Source: CAWAHD01 sp963781785 (GTDB lineage Bacteria; Planctomycetota; Planctomycetia; Isosphaerales; Isosphaeraceae). From it: DNA of 64,000 nt. Positions 1 through 10,085 of this stretch are shown here, in pieces (within the stretch, counting starts at the first letter, position 1; each line of letters begins with the position of its first letter). The position numbers and the translations under genes were made by a program. Location of the stretch: assembly GCA_963781785.1 (NCBI GenBank), contig CAWAHD010000002.1, positions 2,170,001 through 2,234,000 on the forward strand, read 5' to 3'. The notes beneath the pieces are model-generated. The model made no database searches. It was given only the letters and a program-made list of their open reading frames with translations, and was not told where the DNA came from.

Positions 1-608
1 AGCTGCTTGCCTGGCTCGCCCGTGACGCGGCCACGCACGGCTACGATCTTCGCCGGCTCATTCGAGGCATTGTGCTGAGCAGGGCCTATTCCCGGAGCTC
101 ACGCTGGGAAGGCGCGGAGACGCCCAGGCCGTCGCTGTTCGCCGTGGCTGCCGTTCGTCCCCTGACACCGATGCAACTGGCGACCTCGCTCCAGATGGCC
201 ACAGTCGATCCGGCAAGTCTTGCAACGGACTTCCAGTCCGAACTGTTCGAGAAGCGGGTCGAGGCCCTCGAGGAGCGGGCTTCATCCTTCGCCATCTCCT
301 TCAAGACGTCGAGCAGCGATTCTCAGATCGGCGTCGCCGAGGCGCTCTTCTTCAGCAACGGCAAGCGGATCATGAGCGAACTCCTGGCCGACGGGGCGGA
401 TCGGCTTGTCGGGCGCCTGAAACAGACCGCCCTACAGGCCGAAGTGATTGACCTGGCCGTTCGCAACGTGCTTTCACGCCCGCCCGATGACGAAGAGGTC
501 CACGTCTTCGGCGCCTACCTCGAGCAACGCACCGACCGGCCGTTTGACGCGTGCGAGCAGCTTGTATGGGCTTTGCTGACAAGCTCTGAATTTCGGTTCA
601 ACCATTGA
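1..608 (+). CDS. C-terminal part of a DUF1549/DUF1553 (PSD1-type) protein, 5' end outside window
   Basis: The reading frame is open from base 3 and runs to the stop at 608, so the gene starts before the window. The first visible residues (LLAWLARDAATHGYDLRRLIRGIVLSRAYS) have the typical end of a planctomycete DUF1553 domain: a 'W-L-A ... D-L-R-R-L-I-R-x-I-V-x-S-R-A-Y' helix, followed by a helical tail with 'LVWALLTSSEFRFNH' as the last residues, also typical of the family. The next gene downstream encodes a DUF1501 protein, the usual partner of this family. Known members are large secreted proteins of unknown biochemical role. An internal ATG at 72 is not the true start. Confidence 0.85.
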   Translation, partial: LLAWLARDAATHGYDLRRLIRGIVLSRAYSRSSRWEGAETPRPSLFAVAAVRPLTPMQLATSLQMATVDPASLATDFQSELFEKRVEALEERASSFAISFKTSSSDSQIGVAEALFFSNGKRIMSELLADGADRLVGRLKQTALQAEVIDLAVRNVLSRPPDDEEVHVFGAYLEQRTDRPFDACEQLVWALLTSSEFRFNH

Positions 609-658
609 TGTGAACGAATCGGCTCACCAACCAGCCAGGACACACGGGAGCGAATTCC

Positions 659-1972
659 ATGTCCGATCTTCGACGCCGGACGTTCTGCGGTTCGCCGGAC
701 CATGCCCTCAACCGGCGCGGATTCCTCGGTTCCGTTGCCGCTGGTGCCGCAGCGTTCGCCGCGGACATGACGGTGCTGGATATTCTGAAAGACCCGGTCC
801 TGGCTGGGGAGCTGAAGCGGAATGACAAGCGGGTCATTCTCCTCTGGCTGGCCGGGGGCGCCAGCCAACTAGAGACATGGGACCCCAAGCCGGGCACGCC
901 CACCGGCGGGCCGTTCCGGTCGATCCCGACATCGGTCCCTGGGATCCAGATCTCCGAGCTGATGCCGAAGATGGCCCAGCGAATCGAGCATACGTGCATC
1001 ATCCGCTCGTTGAACACCAAGAACGGCGACCATGGCGGCGGGGCTCGGCTGATGATGCACGGGCGCCGCGACGATGCGAGCGTGCGATATCCCGACCTGG
1101 GGGCGGTCCTGGCTCGCGAGCTCGGCCAGATCCACAGCCAGGTCCCCGACTACGTCTCGTTCTATTCCGCCACCGAGGGTCGCACCATGGCACCCGGGTC
1201 GAGCGGCTTCCTGGGCGAGCGGTACGCCCCCATGCAGTTGACGACGGGAATGATCCCGGAGAACCTCCGCCGCCTCGACAAAATATCGGAACTTGACCAC
1301 GTCGAGCGCGCCCAGCTTCGCGACCTCATGAGCAGGAAGTTCGAACGCGGGCGGTCGTCACGCGTGTTGAGCAGCCACAACGTGGCGTACGAGCGCGTCC
1401 GTGGCCTCATGGCCAGCGAAGCGCTTTTCGACATCTCTCGGGAACCACAGAAGGTCCGCGACCTGTTCGGGCCGACGCAGTTCGGCGAGCAGGTCCTGGT
1501 GGCTCGCCGACTTGTCGAGGCGGGAGTGCCGTTCGTCCGCGTGGCCCGCGCCTGGTGGGACAGCCACGGGCAGAACTTCGAGACGCACCAGGAGATGGTT
1601 CCGGAGCTGGACCACGTCATGGCCGCGCTCCTCGACGACCTCAAAGCTCGCGGACTGCTCGAGAGCACGCTGGTGATCACGCTTGCCGAGTTCGGCCGCA
1701 CTCCGGAGATCAACCCGTCCCTGGGCCGGGACCATTTCGCCACCGCCTGGAGCGCCACGCTCTCCGGTGGTGCAATCCGAGGAGGTTCCGTCCATGGCAA
1801 GACCGACGCAACCGGCCGGGCGGTCGTCGATGGCGAAGTCGGTCCCGCCGAGCTGTTCGCCACGATCTACCAGGCACTCGGCATCGACCATCAGAAACAT
1901 TACATGGTCGGAGCGCGCCCCGTCCCGCTCACCGACGCCGGCACCGAACCGATCCGCGCGGTGCTTGCTTAG
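659..1972 (+). CDS. DUF1501 domain protein with Tat signal
   Basis: 437 residues. The N-terminus carries a twin-arginine motif (NRRGFLGS, about residues 20-27) followed by an Ala-rich hydrophobic stretch, so export by Tat is likely. The body has DUF1501 landmarks: 'VILLWLAGGASQLETWDPKPGTP' near residue 60, 'GDHGGGARLMMHGRR' near 122, 'WWDSHGQNFETH' near 300 and 'EFGRTPEIN' near 345. DUF1501 proteins are related to the alkaline phosphatase/sulfatase fold, but their substrate is not established. It lies 50 bp after the DUF1553 gene and is probably co-transcribed with it and the WD40 gene. Confidence 0.92.
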   Translation: MSDLRRRTFCGSPDHALNRRGFLGSVAAGAAAFAADMTVLDILKDPVLAGELKRNDKRVILLWLAGGASQLETWDPKPGTPTGGPFRSIPTSVPGIQISELMPKMAQRIEHTCIIRSLNTKNGDHGGGARLMMHGRRDDASVRYPDLGAVLARELGQIHSQVPDYVSFYSATEGRTMAPGSSGFLGERYAPMQLTTGMIPENLRRLDKISELDHVERAQLRDLMSRKFERGRSSRVLSSHNVAYERVRGLMASEALFDISREPQKVRDLFGPTQFGEQVLVARRLVEAGVPFVRVARAWWDSHGQNFETHQEMVPELDHVMAALLDDLKARGLLESTLVITLAEFGRTPEINPSLGRDHFATAWSATLSGGAIRGGSVHGKTDATGRAVVDGEVGPAELFATIYQALGIDHQKHYMVGARPVPLTDAGTEPIRAVLA

Positions 1973-2046
1973 CCGCCATCCGGCCCGACCGCGGCCTCCT
2001 TCCTCAGTCCGGAAGCTCGAACAGAGCCCATCTCCAATCCGAGGTC

Positions 2047-3060
2047 ATGACGATGTCCGCCGCGCTCCCCAAGACAATGAAGGTCGTCAAGCAGCTATCA
2101 CGCCCGGATATCGCGTTCGCCCTCGCACTCAAGCCCCACACCTGCCGGGTCTTCTTCGGCGGCTCCGACTTCGCCGTTCGCGAGATCGACCTGGACCAGG
2201 CAAAGCCGGAGACAGCGGAACTCGGTCGCCATGACAGCTACGTGACCGGCATGGCACTCGCCGGCAACACGCTGGTCTCAGGAGGCTACGACGGTCGACT
2301 GATCTGGTGGAACATCGAATCCCGCTCGAAAATCCGGGACGTGGACGCTCACGCCAAGTGGATCCGCCGCGTGGCTGCGACACCCGATGGAAGCGTTGTG
2401 GCCAGCGTGGCCGACGACATGGTCTGCCGGCTCTGGGAAGTGGAAAGCGGCCGAATGATCCACGAGCTGAAAGGCCACCAGGAATTGACCCCAAGCCAAT
2501 TTCCATCCATGCTCTTCGCCTGCGCGATTTCGCGCGACGGTCGCCTCGTCGCGACCGGCGACAAGGTTGGCCACGTCTGCGTGTGGGACGTGGAATCAGG
2601 TCGAAAACTGGCCGCCGTCGAGGCTCCAGATCTCTACACCTGGGACCCGGTACAACGACGTCACTCGATCGGCGGGATCCGCTCCCTGGCCTTCTCGCCG
2701 GACAGAACGCGCCTGGCTGTCGGCGGCAGTGACCGGATCTCCAACATCGACCACCTCGACGGCAAGGCTCGCGTCGAGGTGTTCGACTGGCAGAACGGCA
2801 CGCGGACTCACGTGTTCTCGAGCGACAAGTTCAAGGGACTGGTGGAGTACTTGGGCTTTCACCCCGAGGGCGACTGGCTGCTCGCTGCCGGCGGCGGCGA
2901 CAGGGACGGCTTTCTCATGTTCTTCGACCTCGCCGCCAAGAAAACTCTCGCACAAGAAAAAGCCCCGATGTACCTCCACGACCTGGCGCTGAACGACAAG
3001 AGCAACAGGATTTATGCCGTCGGACATCACAAGATCGCTGTCCTCGACATCACGTATTGA
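2047..3060 (+). CDS. WD40 repeat protein
   Basis: 337 residues from ATG 2047 (MTMSAALPKTMK). The open frame extends further upstream but there it overlaps the DUF1501 gene, so the start after that gene's stop is preferred. About six beta-propeller blades can be seen: 'GHDSYVTGMALAGNTLVSGGYDGRLIWWNIES', 'HAKWIRRVAATPDGSVVASVADDMVCRLWEVES', 'FACAISRDGRLVATGDKVGHVCVWDVES' and others, ending in 'LNDKSNRIYAVGHHKIAVLDI'. There is no signal peptide. WD40 genes commonly follow the DUF1553-DUF1501 pair in planctomycetes; a scaffold role in the same system is inference. Confidence 0.88.
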   Translation: MTMSAALPKTMKVVKQLSRPDIAFALALKPHTCRVFFGGSDFAVREIDLDQAKPETAELGRHDSYVTGMALAGNTLVSGGYDGRLIWWNIESRSKIRDVDAHAKWIRRVAATPDGSVVASVADDMVCRLWEVESGRMIHELKGHQELTPSQFPSMLFACAISRDGRLVATGDKVGHVCVWDVESGRKLAAVEAPDLYTWDPVQRRHSIGGIRSLAFSPDRTRLAVGGSDRISNIDHLDGKARVEVFDWQNGTRTHVFSSDKFKGLVEYLGFHPEGDWLLAAGGGDRDGFLMFFDLAAKKTLAQEKAPMYLHDLALNDKSNRIYAVGHHKIAVLDITY

Positions 3061-3078
3061 CCGCGCTTGAGCGGACCG

Positions 3079-3094
3079 GTCGAGCCGGCTCGAC
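3079..3094. terminator. Perfect 16-nt palindrome between convergent genes
   Basis: GTCGAGCCGGCTCGAC sits between the convergent WD40 and kinase genes, where a bidirectional terminator is expected. There is no T-tract, so the call is tentative. Confidence 0.25.
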
Positions 3095-3135
3095 AGAGAG
3101 TCGCTCGAACCGGAGGTCCGGCCGCGAACCTCTTC

Positions 3136-5534
3136 CTAGCGTGCAGTGGCGTGAGGCTGGCCAGGCTCCGAGCCCTTCGCCAAGGTCTGCCGGAGAAGCG
3201 TCGCCCGCGGGATTAGCTCGCTGATCATCGCGGGGACGCTAACCGAACCGTTCCTGGTCCGCTCCAGGAACACGTCAGTCAGGAGGAGAGCCTTCGAAAA
3301 CTCCTTGACAGCATGATACGCATTCGCCAGTTCGAAGACGGTCAGAAGGGTGTCGGGGTGATCCGGGCCCAGCTTGGCTCGCCGCTTGGCCAGGGTTTCC
3401 TCGAAGAGCGAGATGGCCTCACGAAGACGGCCTCCGCTCCGGTATGCACGAGCGAGGCCGTTCATCGTGGTGAGTGCCGTCGGATGGTCGTCGCCCAGTT
3501 TTTCTCGCAACCTTGGCAAGGTCGATTCGTAAAGCTCGATCGAGCGGACGGCGTTGCCGCCGGCCTCATAAGCCCGCGCCAGGTTATTCATCGTCACCAA
3601 CGTGGCGAGCTGGTCATCACCGAATTTGATCCGCGACCGCGCCAGCACGGCCTCATGAAGCACGATGGCCCGCCGAGAATCTCCGGTGGCCACACAGGCC
3701 ACGCCCAGGTTATCCATGATCGTCAGTATAGCCTCGTCGTCGTCACCGCGGATTGGCCGGATCTTGTCGAGTGCCGCCTCGTAGAGCGGAATCGCCCTGG
3801 CAGCCTGTCCCGACTCCCAGTAGGCCACGGCCAGGTCGTTCATCGATTCGATCATGTCATCGTGTTCGCCGCCGAGCCTGGCCGTCCGCCGTGCTAGCGT
3901 TGCTTCGAGGATCGGGATCGCCTCGTCGATCCGGCCTGCATCCTGATAAGCCATCGCCAGGTTTTGCAGCGATTTCAGCGTCTCGGGGTGATCCGGGCCC
4001 AGCCGCTGGCGACGCAGGTCGGCAGCTCGCTGAAAAGCCGAAAACGATTCGCGCGCCATCCCCAGCCCGCCGAAGGTCTCGCCGATTGCGCTCAGAAGCG
4101 TCGCTTCCATGAGCGGTTGACCCTTGAGCGAGGTCTCGAGATCGCGCACCGAGCGATCCAGCAGATCGACGACCTTGAGAGAGCGGCCGTCGATCGAGGG
4201 ATCGGGCCGGCGGAACGCCGCGACCAAAAGCGCGAGCGCTTTCTCTGCGCGGTCTTTCTCTTCGTTGGCCTTGGCCTCACTCTCCAGTGCCCGCGCACGC
4301 TCGCGGCTGGCCGCCTCCAGGCTGGAAATGGCTTCCTTGCGCTGGTCCAGTGCTTCGGCGGCCTTCTCCATCGCTAGAATGCGTAGCTGCCGTTCGTTCG
4401 ACCGCGCCGCCGACTCGTTTCCCCAGGCCAGCGAGAGGAGCGGCACTGCCAGGCCCAGCGCCAGAAGCGCCACGATGACTGCGGCCGCCCAGGCTGCCAC
4501 GAGCGGATGATGGCGGCGGACCCAGCGCCGCGCCCTGTTCGGCCAGGGCTCGCTCCACGCCGAGACCGGTTCATCCGCCAGCCAGCGCTCGATGTCTTCG
4601 GCCAGAGCCAGTGCCGAGGGATACCGCCGGGCCGGCTCGCGTGCCATCGCCCGGCGGCAAATCGCATCGAGAGCTTCGGGCACGCGAGGCTTGATCTCCC
4701 GAGGCGCACGAAATCGCCCGTCCTTTACCGCTTCGAGAATCTCCACCACCTCGCCGTCGAACGGCCGTCGATCCGTCAACAACACGTAGAGCGTCGCACC
4801 CAGGCTATACACGTCGCTCGCCGGCCCCACGTCGGCGTGCCGCCCCGCTGCTTGCTCCGGGCTCATGTACGCCGGCGTGCCCACCGCTTGACCCGCGATC
4901 GTGACCGAGTTTTCCCCCAACCAGGACTTGATCGGCGGTTCGTCGGGCACGACCGGCGATTCATCCGTGGCGGTCGTTCCCGCTTCGGTTCGGTCGATCA
5001 GCTTGGCCACTCCCCAGTCCATCACCAGCGTTTCGCCGAATGGCCCGAGCATGATGTTGCTGGGCTTCAAGTCGCGGTGAACGACACCTCGGCTGTGTGC
5101 ATAGGCAATTGGATTGCAGACATCCATAAACCTTTGCAGGAGCCAGCGGAACTCGCGCCCTGGAAGTCGGGTGAGGCTCCCGTGTGGAATCGGCGGGCGG
5201 CCGTCGCCAGGTTTTCCCCTTTGATGAACCGCATGGCGTAGCACGGACGCCCGTCCGTGTACGACCCCAAGCCGTAGACTGGCACGATTCCAGGGTGCTC
5301 CAGGTTTCCCGTGATCTCGGCCTCGGACATGAACCGCTCGCGGCTGACCGGATTGCGGGCGTGATGCGCCTGGATCACCTTGAGAGCCACCCGGCGTTGA
5401 AGCTCACCATCCTCGGCGATGAAGATATCTCCCAGACCCCCCGTTGCATGGGCCCAGAGCGCCTGATAACGCCACGACTCCTGCTTCAGCTCGCGGTAAC
5501 GTTCGTCAGGGAGCCCGAGCATGACATCATCCAA
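3136..5534 (-). pseudogene. Ser/Thr protein kinase with TPR repeats, broken by one frameshift
   Basis: Two overlapping minus-strand frames form one kinase. The upstream frame (5534 down) gives the N-lobe: glycine loop 'ATGGLGDIF', VALK lysine, 'EAEITGNLEHPGIVPVYGLG' and hinge 'AMRFIKGENL'. The downstream frame, in use by about 5158, gives 'EFRWLLQRFMDVCNPIAYAHSRGVVHRDLKPSNIMLG', catalytic HRDLKPSN, DWG in place of DFG and 'GTPAYMSPEQAAGR'. One missing base near 5155-5162 (PDFQG | REFRW) explains the break. After the kinase come a single TM segment ('PLVAAWAAAVIVALLALGLAVPLL'), a coiled coil and at least seven TPR units. The N-lobe frame starts with TTG 5534. Domain content is complete, so a sequencing indel is a live alternative to a true pseudogene. 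Confidence 0.85.
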
Positions 5535-5824
5535 AGTCGTCTGGCACGTCTCGGAACGCGGCGTGGAAGCACAGCGCCCTTACACCGTCTCCGACTCAAG
5601 CGTAGAACAGTCTGCGAACGAGGGCGCATCCCTCTTCCAGAATGCAGCGGACCGAGGTCGTGCGGACTCAACCGACTCGGAGATCTCCACGGGCCAGGTT
5701 GCCCTGGTGATTTCGACCGAATTGATTTAAGTTCGACCCGGCCGGATGCACCCAGGACACTCCGCGCCGAGCGAGCCGAGCCTGACGCTCGCGAGGTCGC
5801 TCAAGGATAGGACGCACGATTGGC

Positions 5825-7363
5825 ATGAAACCTCGCCGGCACGTCAACCGGATGATCGAAACCGCCGTGCTCGGAGCGATCGGCTTCGCGCTCGTGGGGC
5901 ATACGGCGCGTGCCGATCTCGTCTATTTTCGCAAGGGTGGGGATGCCCAGGTTCCCGCCACGATCGCGGGGAATCGCGTCGTGATCGCCATGCCGGACGC
6001 CAAGGTCGAGCTGTCCCGCGAAAATTTCCGTGAGCTGGTGCCCGGCTTCTGGCCGGCGAATGAGTGGGATGAGCGGCGGCGAAATGCGCTCTCAGGCGAC
6101 TTCGGTGCACGATTCGCCTGCGTCTGGTGGGCCCTCGAAAACGGTCTGACGTCCCAGGCGGCCGCCCTGGTGCGCGAGCTCAACAAGCTCGACCCAAAGC
6201 ATGGTCCGACAGCGAGGATGGCCTCGGTTCTGGAGCGTTTGGAACGCCCCTGCTCCGATCCCGAGTTCAGCGGCTTTCAGAAAGCGCTGGGCATCGAGGC
6301 AAATGTCGCGCGCGGGCCGCACGTGATCGTGCTCAATCAGCACTCCGACGCCGAGGCCCAGGAGCGGATCGCGCTTCTGGAGCAAGTGATCGCCGGTTTT
6401 TACCTGGTCTTCGCGGCACAAGGAATCGAGCTGTCGGTCCCGCCGACGAGGCTGGTATCAGCCTGGTTTGCGGAAAAAAGCGACTATCTGGCCTTCCTGC
6501 ACGCAGAAAACTCGGACGCCTTTGCGTCGACGCGGGGCTATTTTCACCCCACCTGGAACGCCGTTGTGTCGTTCGATGCACGGAGCACCGATCAGCAGCG
6601 AACGGGTCGCCAGAAGCAGGCGGCCCGTCGCGAGGAGCTGCACCGTTTTGAGGAGCAGCTTGACGGCGCTCCCGCTCGGAGCCGGGTCCGCATCCAGTTC
6701 GGCGGAGAGCCGGCGCGGGTCGTCGGCCGCACGGAAGCGCGGGCGGTCATCGCTCGCCTGAACGAAGAGATCACGTGCGAGTTGTTGCTCCTGGATCTGG
6801 ACCGGCGTTCGATCGACCTGGGGACCGCAGCGCACGAGATGATCCATCAACTTGCCGCCGAAAGCGGCCTCGTGCCGCAACATGGCGCCTTCCCCCACTG
6901 GATGCACGAAGGGCTCGCGGCGCAGTTTGAGGTGATCCGCGGCGGCCGATGGGCCGGCATCAGCCGGGCCCACGACCTGAGGCTGCCGGACTGGCGGCAG
7001 GTGCAGCAGCCGCTCAAGCTCGAGCGGCTGGTGCGGGACGCCGGGTTTGGCCGCGGCTATCAGCGCGATCTTTACGCCCAGGCCTGGGCCCTGGTCTATT
7101 ATCTGCGCACCCAGCGGTCGCCCCAGTTCCTCACCTTCATCGATCTCCTCCGCGGCCCGACGGAGGGCCTGCTCGAAATCCCCTCGGCCGGCGGCGACCG
7201 GATTTTCGGCGCATTTCAGCGTGCGTTCGGCTCGGATCTCGACCGCCTCGAAAAAGACTGGCGAGCCTTCATGGCAACGGTCCGCACACCGCTGGAGCAG
7301 CATAAAAGGGCGGAGCAATCAGGCGGTAAATCGACGGGCGCATCGGCTCGGCGCAAAAGCTGA
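5825..7363 (+). CDS. Exported DUF1570 metallopeptidase-like protein
   Basis: 512 residues from ATG 5825. The N-terminus (KPRRHVNRMIETAVLGAIGFALVGHTARA) reads as a signal peptide. The C-terminal half is DUF1570, a planctomycete gluzincin-like domain: 'AAHEMIHQLAAESG' gives HExxH at residues 337-341, followed by 'FPHWMHEGLAAQFE' with the downstream Glu that normally completes the zinc site, then 'YAQAWALVYYL'. The first ~100 residues resemble the short beta domain that often precedes DUF1570. Proteolysis is inferred from the motif; no substrate is known. It stands alone, with tRNA-Pro just downstream. Confidence 0.85.
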   Translation: MKPRRHVNRMIETAVLGAIGFALVGHTARADLVYFRKGGDAQVPATIAGNRVVIAMPDAKVELSRENFRELVPGFWPANEWDERRRNALSGDFGARFACVWWALENGLTSQAAALVRELNKLDPKHGPTARMASVLERLERPCSDPEFSGFQKALGIEANVARGPHVIVLNQHSDAEAQERIALLEQVIAGFYLVFAAQGIELSVPPTRLVSAWFAEKSDYLAFLHAENSDAFASTRGYFHPTWNAVVSFDARSTDQQRTGRQKQAARREELHRFEEQLDGAPARSRVRIQFGGEPARVVGRTEARAVIARLNEEITCELLLLDLDRRSIDLGTAAHEMIHQLAAESGLVPQHGAFPHWMHEGLAAQFEVIRGGRWAGISRAHDLRLPDWRQVQQPLKLERLVRDAGFGRGYQRDLYAQAWALVYYLRTQRSPQFLTFIDLLRGPTEGLLEIPSAGGDRIFGAFQRAFGSDLDRLEKDWRAFMATVRTPLEQHKRAEQSGGKSTGASARRKS

Positions 7364-7416
7364 TGCAATTGACACCAGCAGCCACGTCGCTAAGATCGAG
7401 AGAGCATGCATTCGCG

Positions 7417-7491
7417 CGGGGCGTAGCTCAGCCTGGATAGAGCGCACGGTTCGGGACCGTGAGGTCGCAAGTTCAAATCTTGTCGCCCCGA
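7417..7491 (+). tRNA. tRNA-Pro (CGG)
   Basis: Full cloverleaf: acceptor CGGGGCG pairs with CGCCCCG at 7484-7490, discriminator A at 7491; D-arm AGCTC/GAGC; anticodon stem CACGG/CCGTG with loop TTCGGGA, so the anticodon is CGG; T-arm contains GTTCAAATC. CCA is not encoded. Confidence 0.97.
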
Positions 7492-7526
7492 CTGGTATTG
7501 AAGGCACGCGCCAATGGAACGCACCG

Positions 7527-7775
7527 ATGAAGGTAGACGCATTCGAGCGCAGCCTGAGAGCCTTCAGTCAGCGCCGCCCATACGCGCCTTTTCTTGCCCA
7601 GTTGGCGAGCGGGGCTCGGTTCACGGTGGATCACCCCGAGGCGCTGGCGAGGCGCGGGCCAGTCGCGGTCTACATCAACCCCGACGGCGAATATCCACTG
7701 TTTGACAATAGGATGGTCACGCAGATGGCAGACGCTGCCGCCAGTGGGTCCAAGGGCTCCCGGAAACAGACTTGA
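7527..7775 (+). CDS. Small conserved hypothetical protein (82 aa)
   Basis: 82 residues starting at ATG 7527, 35 bp after the tRNA. It reads 'MKVDAFERSLRAFSQRRPYA', then 'PFLAQLASGARFTVDHPEAL', 'VAVYINPDGEYPLF' and a polar tail. The pattern of a short helix, a 'PF-x-L-x-L-x-SG-x-x-F-x-V-DHPE' strand pair and a 'V-Y-I-x-P-D-G' strand matches a family of ~80-residue proteins that is common and often multi-copy in planctomycetes. No function is known and no signal or TM segment is present. The longer frame running upstream through the tRNA and the DUF1570 gene is not coding. Confidence 0.65.
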   Translation: MKVDAFERSLRAFSQRRPYAPFLAQLASGARFTVDHPEALARRGPVAVYINPDGEYPLFDNRMVTQMADAAASGSKGSRKQT

Positions 7776-7797
7776 GTGATATCGCGGAAGTGTTCGT

Positions 7798-7869
7798 GTA
7801 GGTCAGGCTTTCGAGCGTGACGTTCTTCCAGCCGAAACGCCTCGTGTCAGGCTGGAAAGCCTGACCTAC
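7798..7869. repeat. REP-like palindromic element, inverted pair
   Basis: The core GTCAGGCTGGAAAGCCTGAC (7846-7865) is a perfect 8-bp stem with a GGAA loop, followed by CTAC. The 5' part of the element (GTAGGTCAGGCTTTC, 7798-7812) is the reverse complement of the 3' flank, so the two halves form a BIME-like inverted pair. Further copies are at 10007-10030, 10051-10074 and 15397-15420. Confidence 0.75.
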
Positions 7870-7959
7870 GCCACGCGACGACTTTGCGGACCCACCTGGG
7901 GCGCCAACGTCGAGGGGTTTGGTCATTGTCGGCACGAGAGTTGCGCCAAAGGGGTCAAA

Positions 7960-9939
7960 ATGAGAACACCATCGATCGCGAAGGTGGCGGCCCTGTTCAT
8001 CGTGGGGGGCTTCGCCCAGACGACCTGCACGGCGCAGACGGTCATCGATTCTGATTTTTCCAGGGGGAGCTTCGCGGCCCTCGGCTGGAAGGCCAAGGGC
8101 GACTGGGACGTGTTCGTCTACCCCAAGGAAGCCGCCCACAACTCCGGCCCTGTCGCACGCTTCGCGGCCAACAAGCCCAATGGCTCGCTCACCAAGACCT
8201 TTCCTGAGATCAAGAACCCCAAAAAGCTGACGCTTTCCCTCAATTTCGGCTGGGGCTGGGGAGGCCCCGATCAAGGCGCCGACGCAGTCTCTTTCCTGCT
8301 CCTGGATCCCAGAGGCAATGGCTATGTCTTCGAAGTCCACCGTACCAAGGCGCGATGGGCCGTGCAGTGGGGCAAGGTCGCCGGTGGCGCTCCGCTTGAG
8401 GAAAAGACCTGGGCGTCCGAGGACATCGACGCCAGCCACCCGTCCGTTCGCGACGGCGGCGGCTTGAGCCGCCTCACGATCACCCGCGAATCCGACGGTG
8501 CGTGGAGCATCTCCAGCAACGACTGGAACAAGGGCTCCGGCGCGACGGTGCGATTCAGCGACGCCACCACCAGCTCGTTCAGCCAACTGGTGCTCTTGGG
8601 CACCCAGAACTTCGATGAACAGGTCTTCAACAAGATCCACCTCGTGGCTGCCAGCCGCGACCTCGCGGCTTTGACGGCCATCCCGGCGACCGATTTCCTC
8701 TTCAGCATCGGGATCGACTCCACGTTTCCCGATCGCGGTCAACCCCTCCCGAAGACGATCGAGATGATCCACTACGCGGGATTTCGTTGGGTAAGAGGCG
8801 GCATCGAGGGCCTCACTTCCCGAGGCCCTACCACCGTGCAGACCTATCTCGACTTGCACCGGCAAACCGGCGTCCGGTTCAGTTGGGGCCTGGTCAGCGG
8901 CGGCACCGATCTCAAGAAGCTCATCGAATCCGCCCATCGGTTGGCGGCGGCCGGCGCCCTCCTGGCCTTCGAGGGAAACAATGAGCCGAACAACTGGGGT
9001 GTCACCTATCACGGCGAGCCCGGCGGCGGCCACGCGCCCTCGTGGATGGCCGTCGCGAAGTTACAGCGCGATCTGTACACGGCCGTCAAAAGCGATCCGC
9101 TCTTGAAGAAATATCCTGTCTGGTCGATCAGCGAAGGAGGCGCCGAGATCGATAACGTCGGTTTGCAGTTCCTGACCATCCCCGAGGGCACCGGCACTTC
9201 GATGCCCGAGGGAACACAGTACGCCGACTTCGCCAACGTGCACAATTACATTTATCATCCTGCCTCGCCTGGTTTGCAGGACAACAAGACGTGGAATGCC
9301 GCCGATCCGACCTCGGCGTGCAGGGTCGACGGCCTGTACGGCAACTACGGCGTCACCTGGGGGAAGCACTTCCGCGGCTACTCGGAGACCGAATTGCTCA
9401 CTCTGCCGCGGGTGACCACCGAGACCGGCTGCACAATCGACGGGCCCGTCACGGAAGAGATCCAGGCGCTCAATCTGCTGAGCATGTATCTGGATCAGTT
9501 CAAGCGGGGCTGGAGCCACACGGCAGTGTACCTGCTGCGCGACCGCACCGACGAAGGCGGCAACCAGAGCTTCGGGTTCTTCAAAACGGATTACACGCCG
9601 CGCAAGGCCGCCGTGTATCTCCACAATCTCACGACAATTCTAGCCGACAAGAGCGCGCTCGCCAAGCCCGGCCAACTGAATTACTCGCTCGCGGAGCAGC
9701 CGGCGACCGTACATGAGATGCTCTTGCAAAAGAGCGACGGCACGTTTGAGCTGGTGGTCTGGGGTGAGCGGCTCAAGGGCGCCGATCATCTGACCGTGCA
9801 TCTGGGCGGCACTTACCCATCGGTGACGGTTTACGATCCGACGATCGGCACAGAACCCATCCAGACTGTCCACGGGGCCGATTCGCTGAAGCTGACCGTC
9901 AGCGATCACCCGCTGATCGTCGCGATTTCCCAGAAGTAG
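7960..9939 (+). CDS. Exported glycoside hydrolase-like protein (GH-A clan features)
   Basis: 659 residues. A signal peptide (MRTPSIAKVAALFIVGGFAQTTCTAQ) is followed by a ~200-residue jelly-roll-like domain ('SFLLLDPRGNGYVFEVHR', 'WSISSNDWNKG'). A TIM-barrel-like domain comes next: 'WVRGGIEGLTSRGP', 'ALLAFEGNNEPNNWG' with Glu342 in an N-E-P motif (acid/base in clan GH-A), and 'LPRVTTETGCT' with Glu488 as candidate nucleophile. A small C-terminal beta domain ('HEMLLQKSDGTFELVVWGE') resembles those of GH39/GH30-type enzymes. Polysaccharide hydrolysis outside the cytoplasm is inferred; the exact GH family and sugar cannot be decided by reading. Confidence 0.75.
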   Translation: MRTPSIAKVAALFIVGGFAQTTCTAQTVIDSDFSRGSFAALGWKAKGDWDVFVYPKEAAHNSGPVARFAANKPNGSLTKTFPEIKNPKKLTLSLNFGWGWGGPDQGADAVSFLLLDPRGNGYVFEVHRTKARWAVQWGKVAGGAPLEEKTWASEDIDASHPSVRDGGGLSRLTITRESDGAWSISSNDWNKGSGATVRFSDATTSSFSQLVLLGTQNFDEQVFNKIHLVAASRDLAALTAIPATDFLFSIGIDSTFPDRGQPLPKTIEMIHYAGFRWVRGGIEGLTSRGPTTVQTYLDLHRQTGVRFSWGLVSGGTDLKKLIESAHRLAAAGALLAFEGNNEPNNWGVTYHGEPGGGHAPSWMAVAKLQRDLYTAVKSDPLLKKYPVWSISEGGAEIDNVGLQFLTIPEGTGTSMPEGTQYADFANVHNYIYHPASPGLQDNKTWNAADPTSACRVDGLYGNYGVTWGKHFRGYSETELLTLPRVTTETGCTIDGPVTEEIQALNLLSMYLDQFKRGWSHTAVYLLRDRTDEGGNQSFGFFKTDYTPRKAAVYLHNLTTILADKSALAKPGQLNYSLAEQPATVHEMLLQKSDGTFELVVWGERLKGADHLTVHLGGTYPSVTVYDPTIGTEPIQTVHGADSLKLTVSDHPLIVAISQK

Positions 9940-10006
9940 CGAAGACGGACAAATCGTCTCCTCTGCTCGTAAAGAGGCGTATGCAAGAGTTGCGACGGGC
10001 AAGAAC

Positions 10007-10074
10007 GTCAGGCTGGAAAGCCTGACCTACGGCAAGCAGAGATTCGGTGCGTCAGGCTGGAAAGCCTGACCTAC
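10007..10074. repeat. Two direct copies of the REP-like palindrome
   Basis: Copies at 10007-10030 and 10051-10074, each with core GTCAGGCTGGAAAGCCTGAC plus CTAC, separated by 20 bp. They lie just downstream of the glycoside hydrolase gene and could also act as its terminator. Confidence 0.8.
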
Positions 10075-10085
10075 GTTCTGGTCGT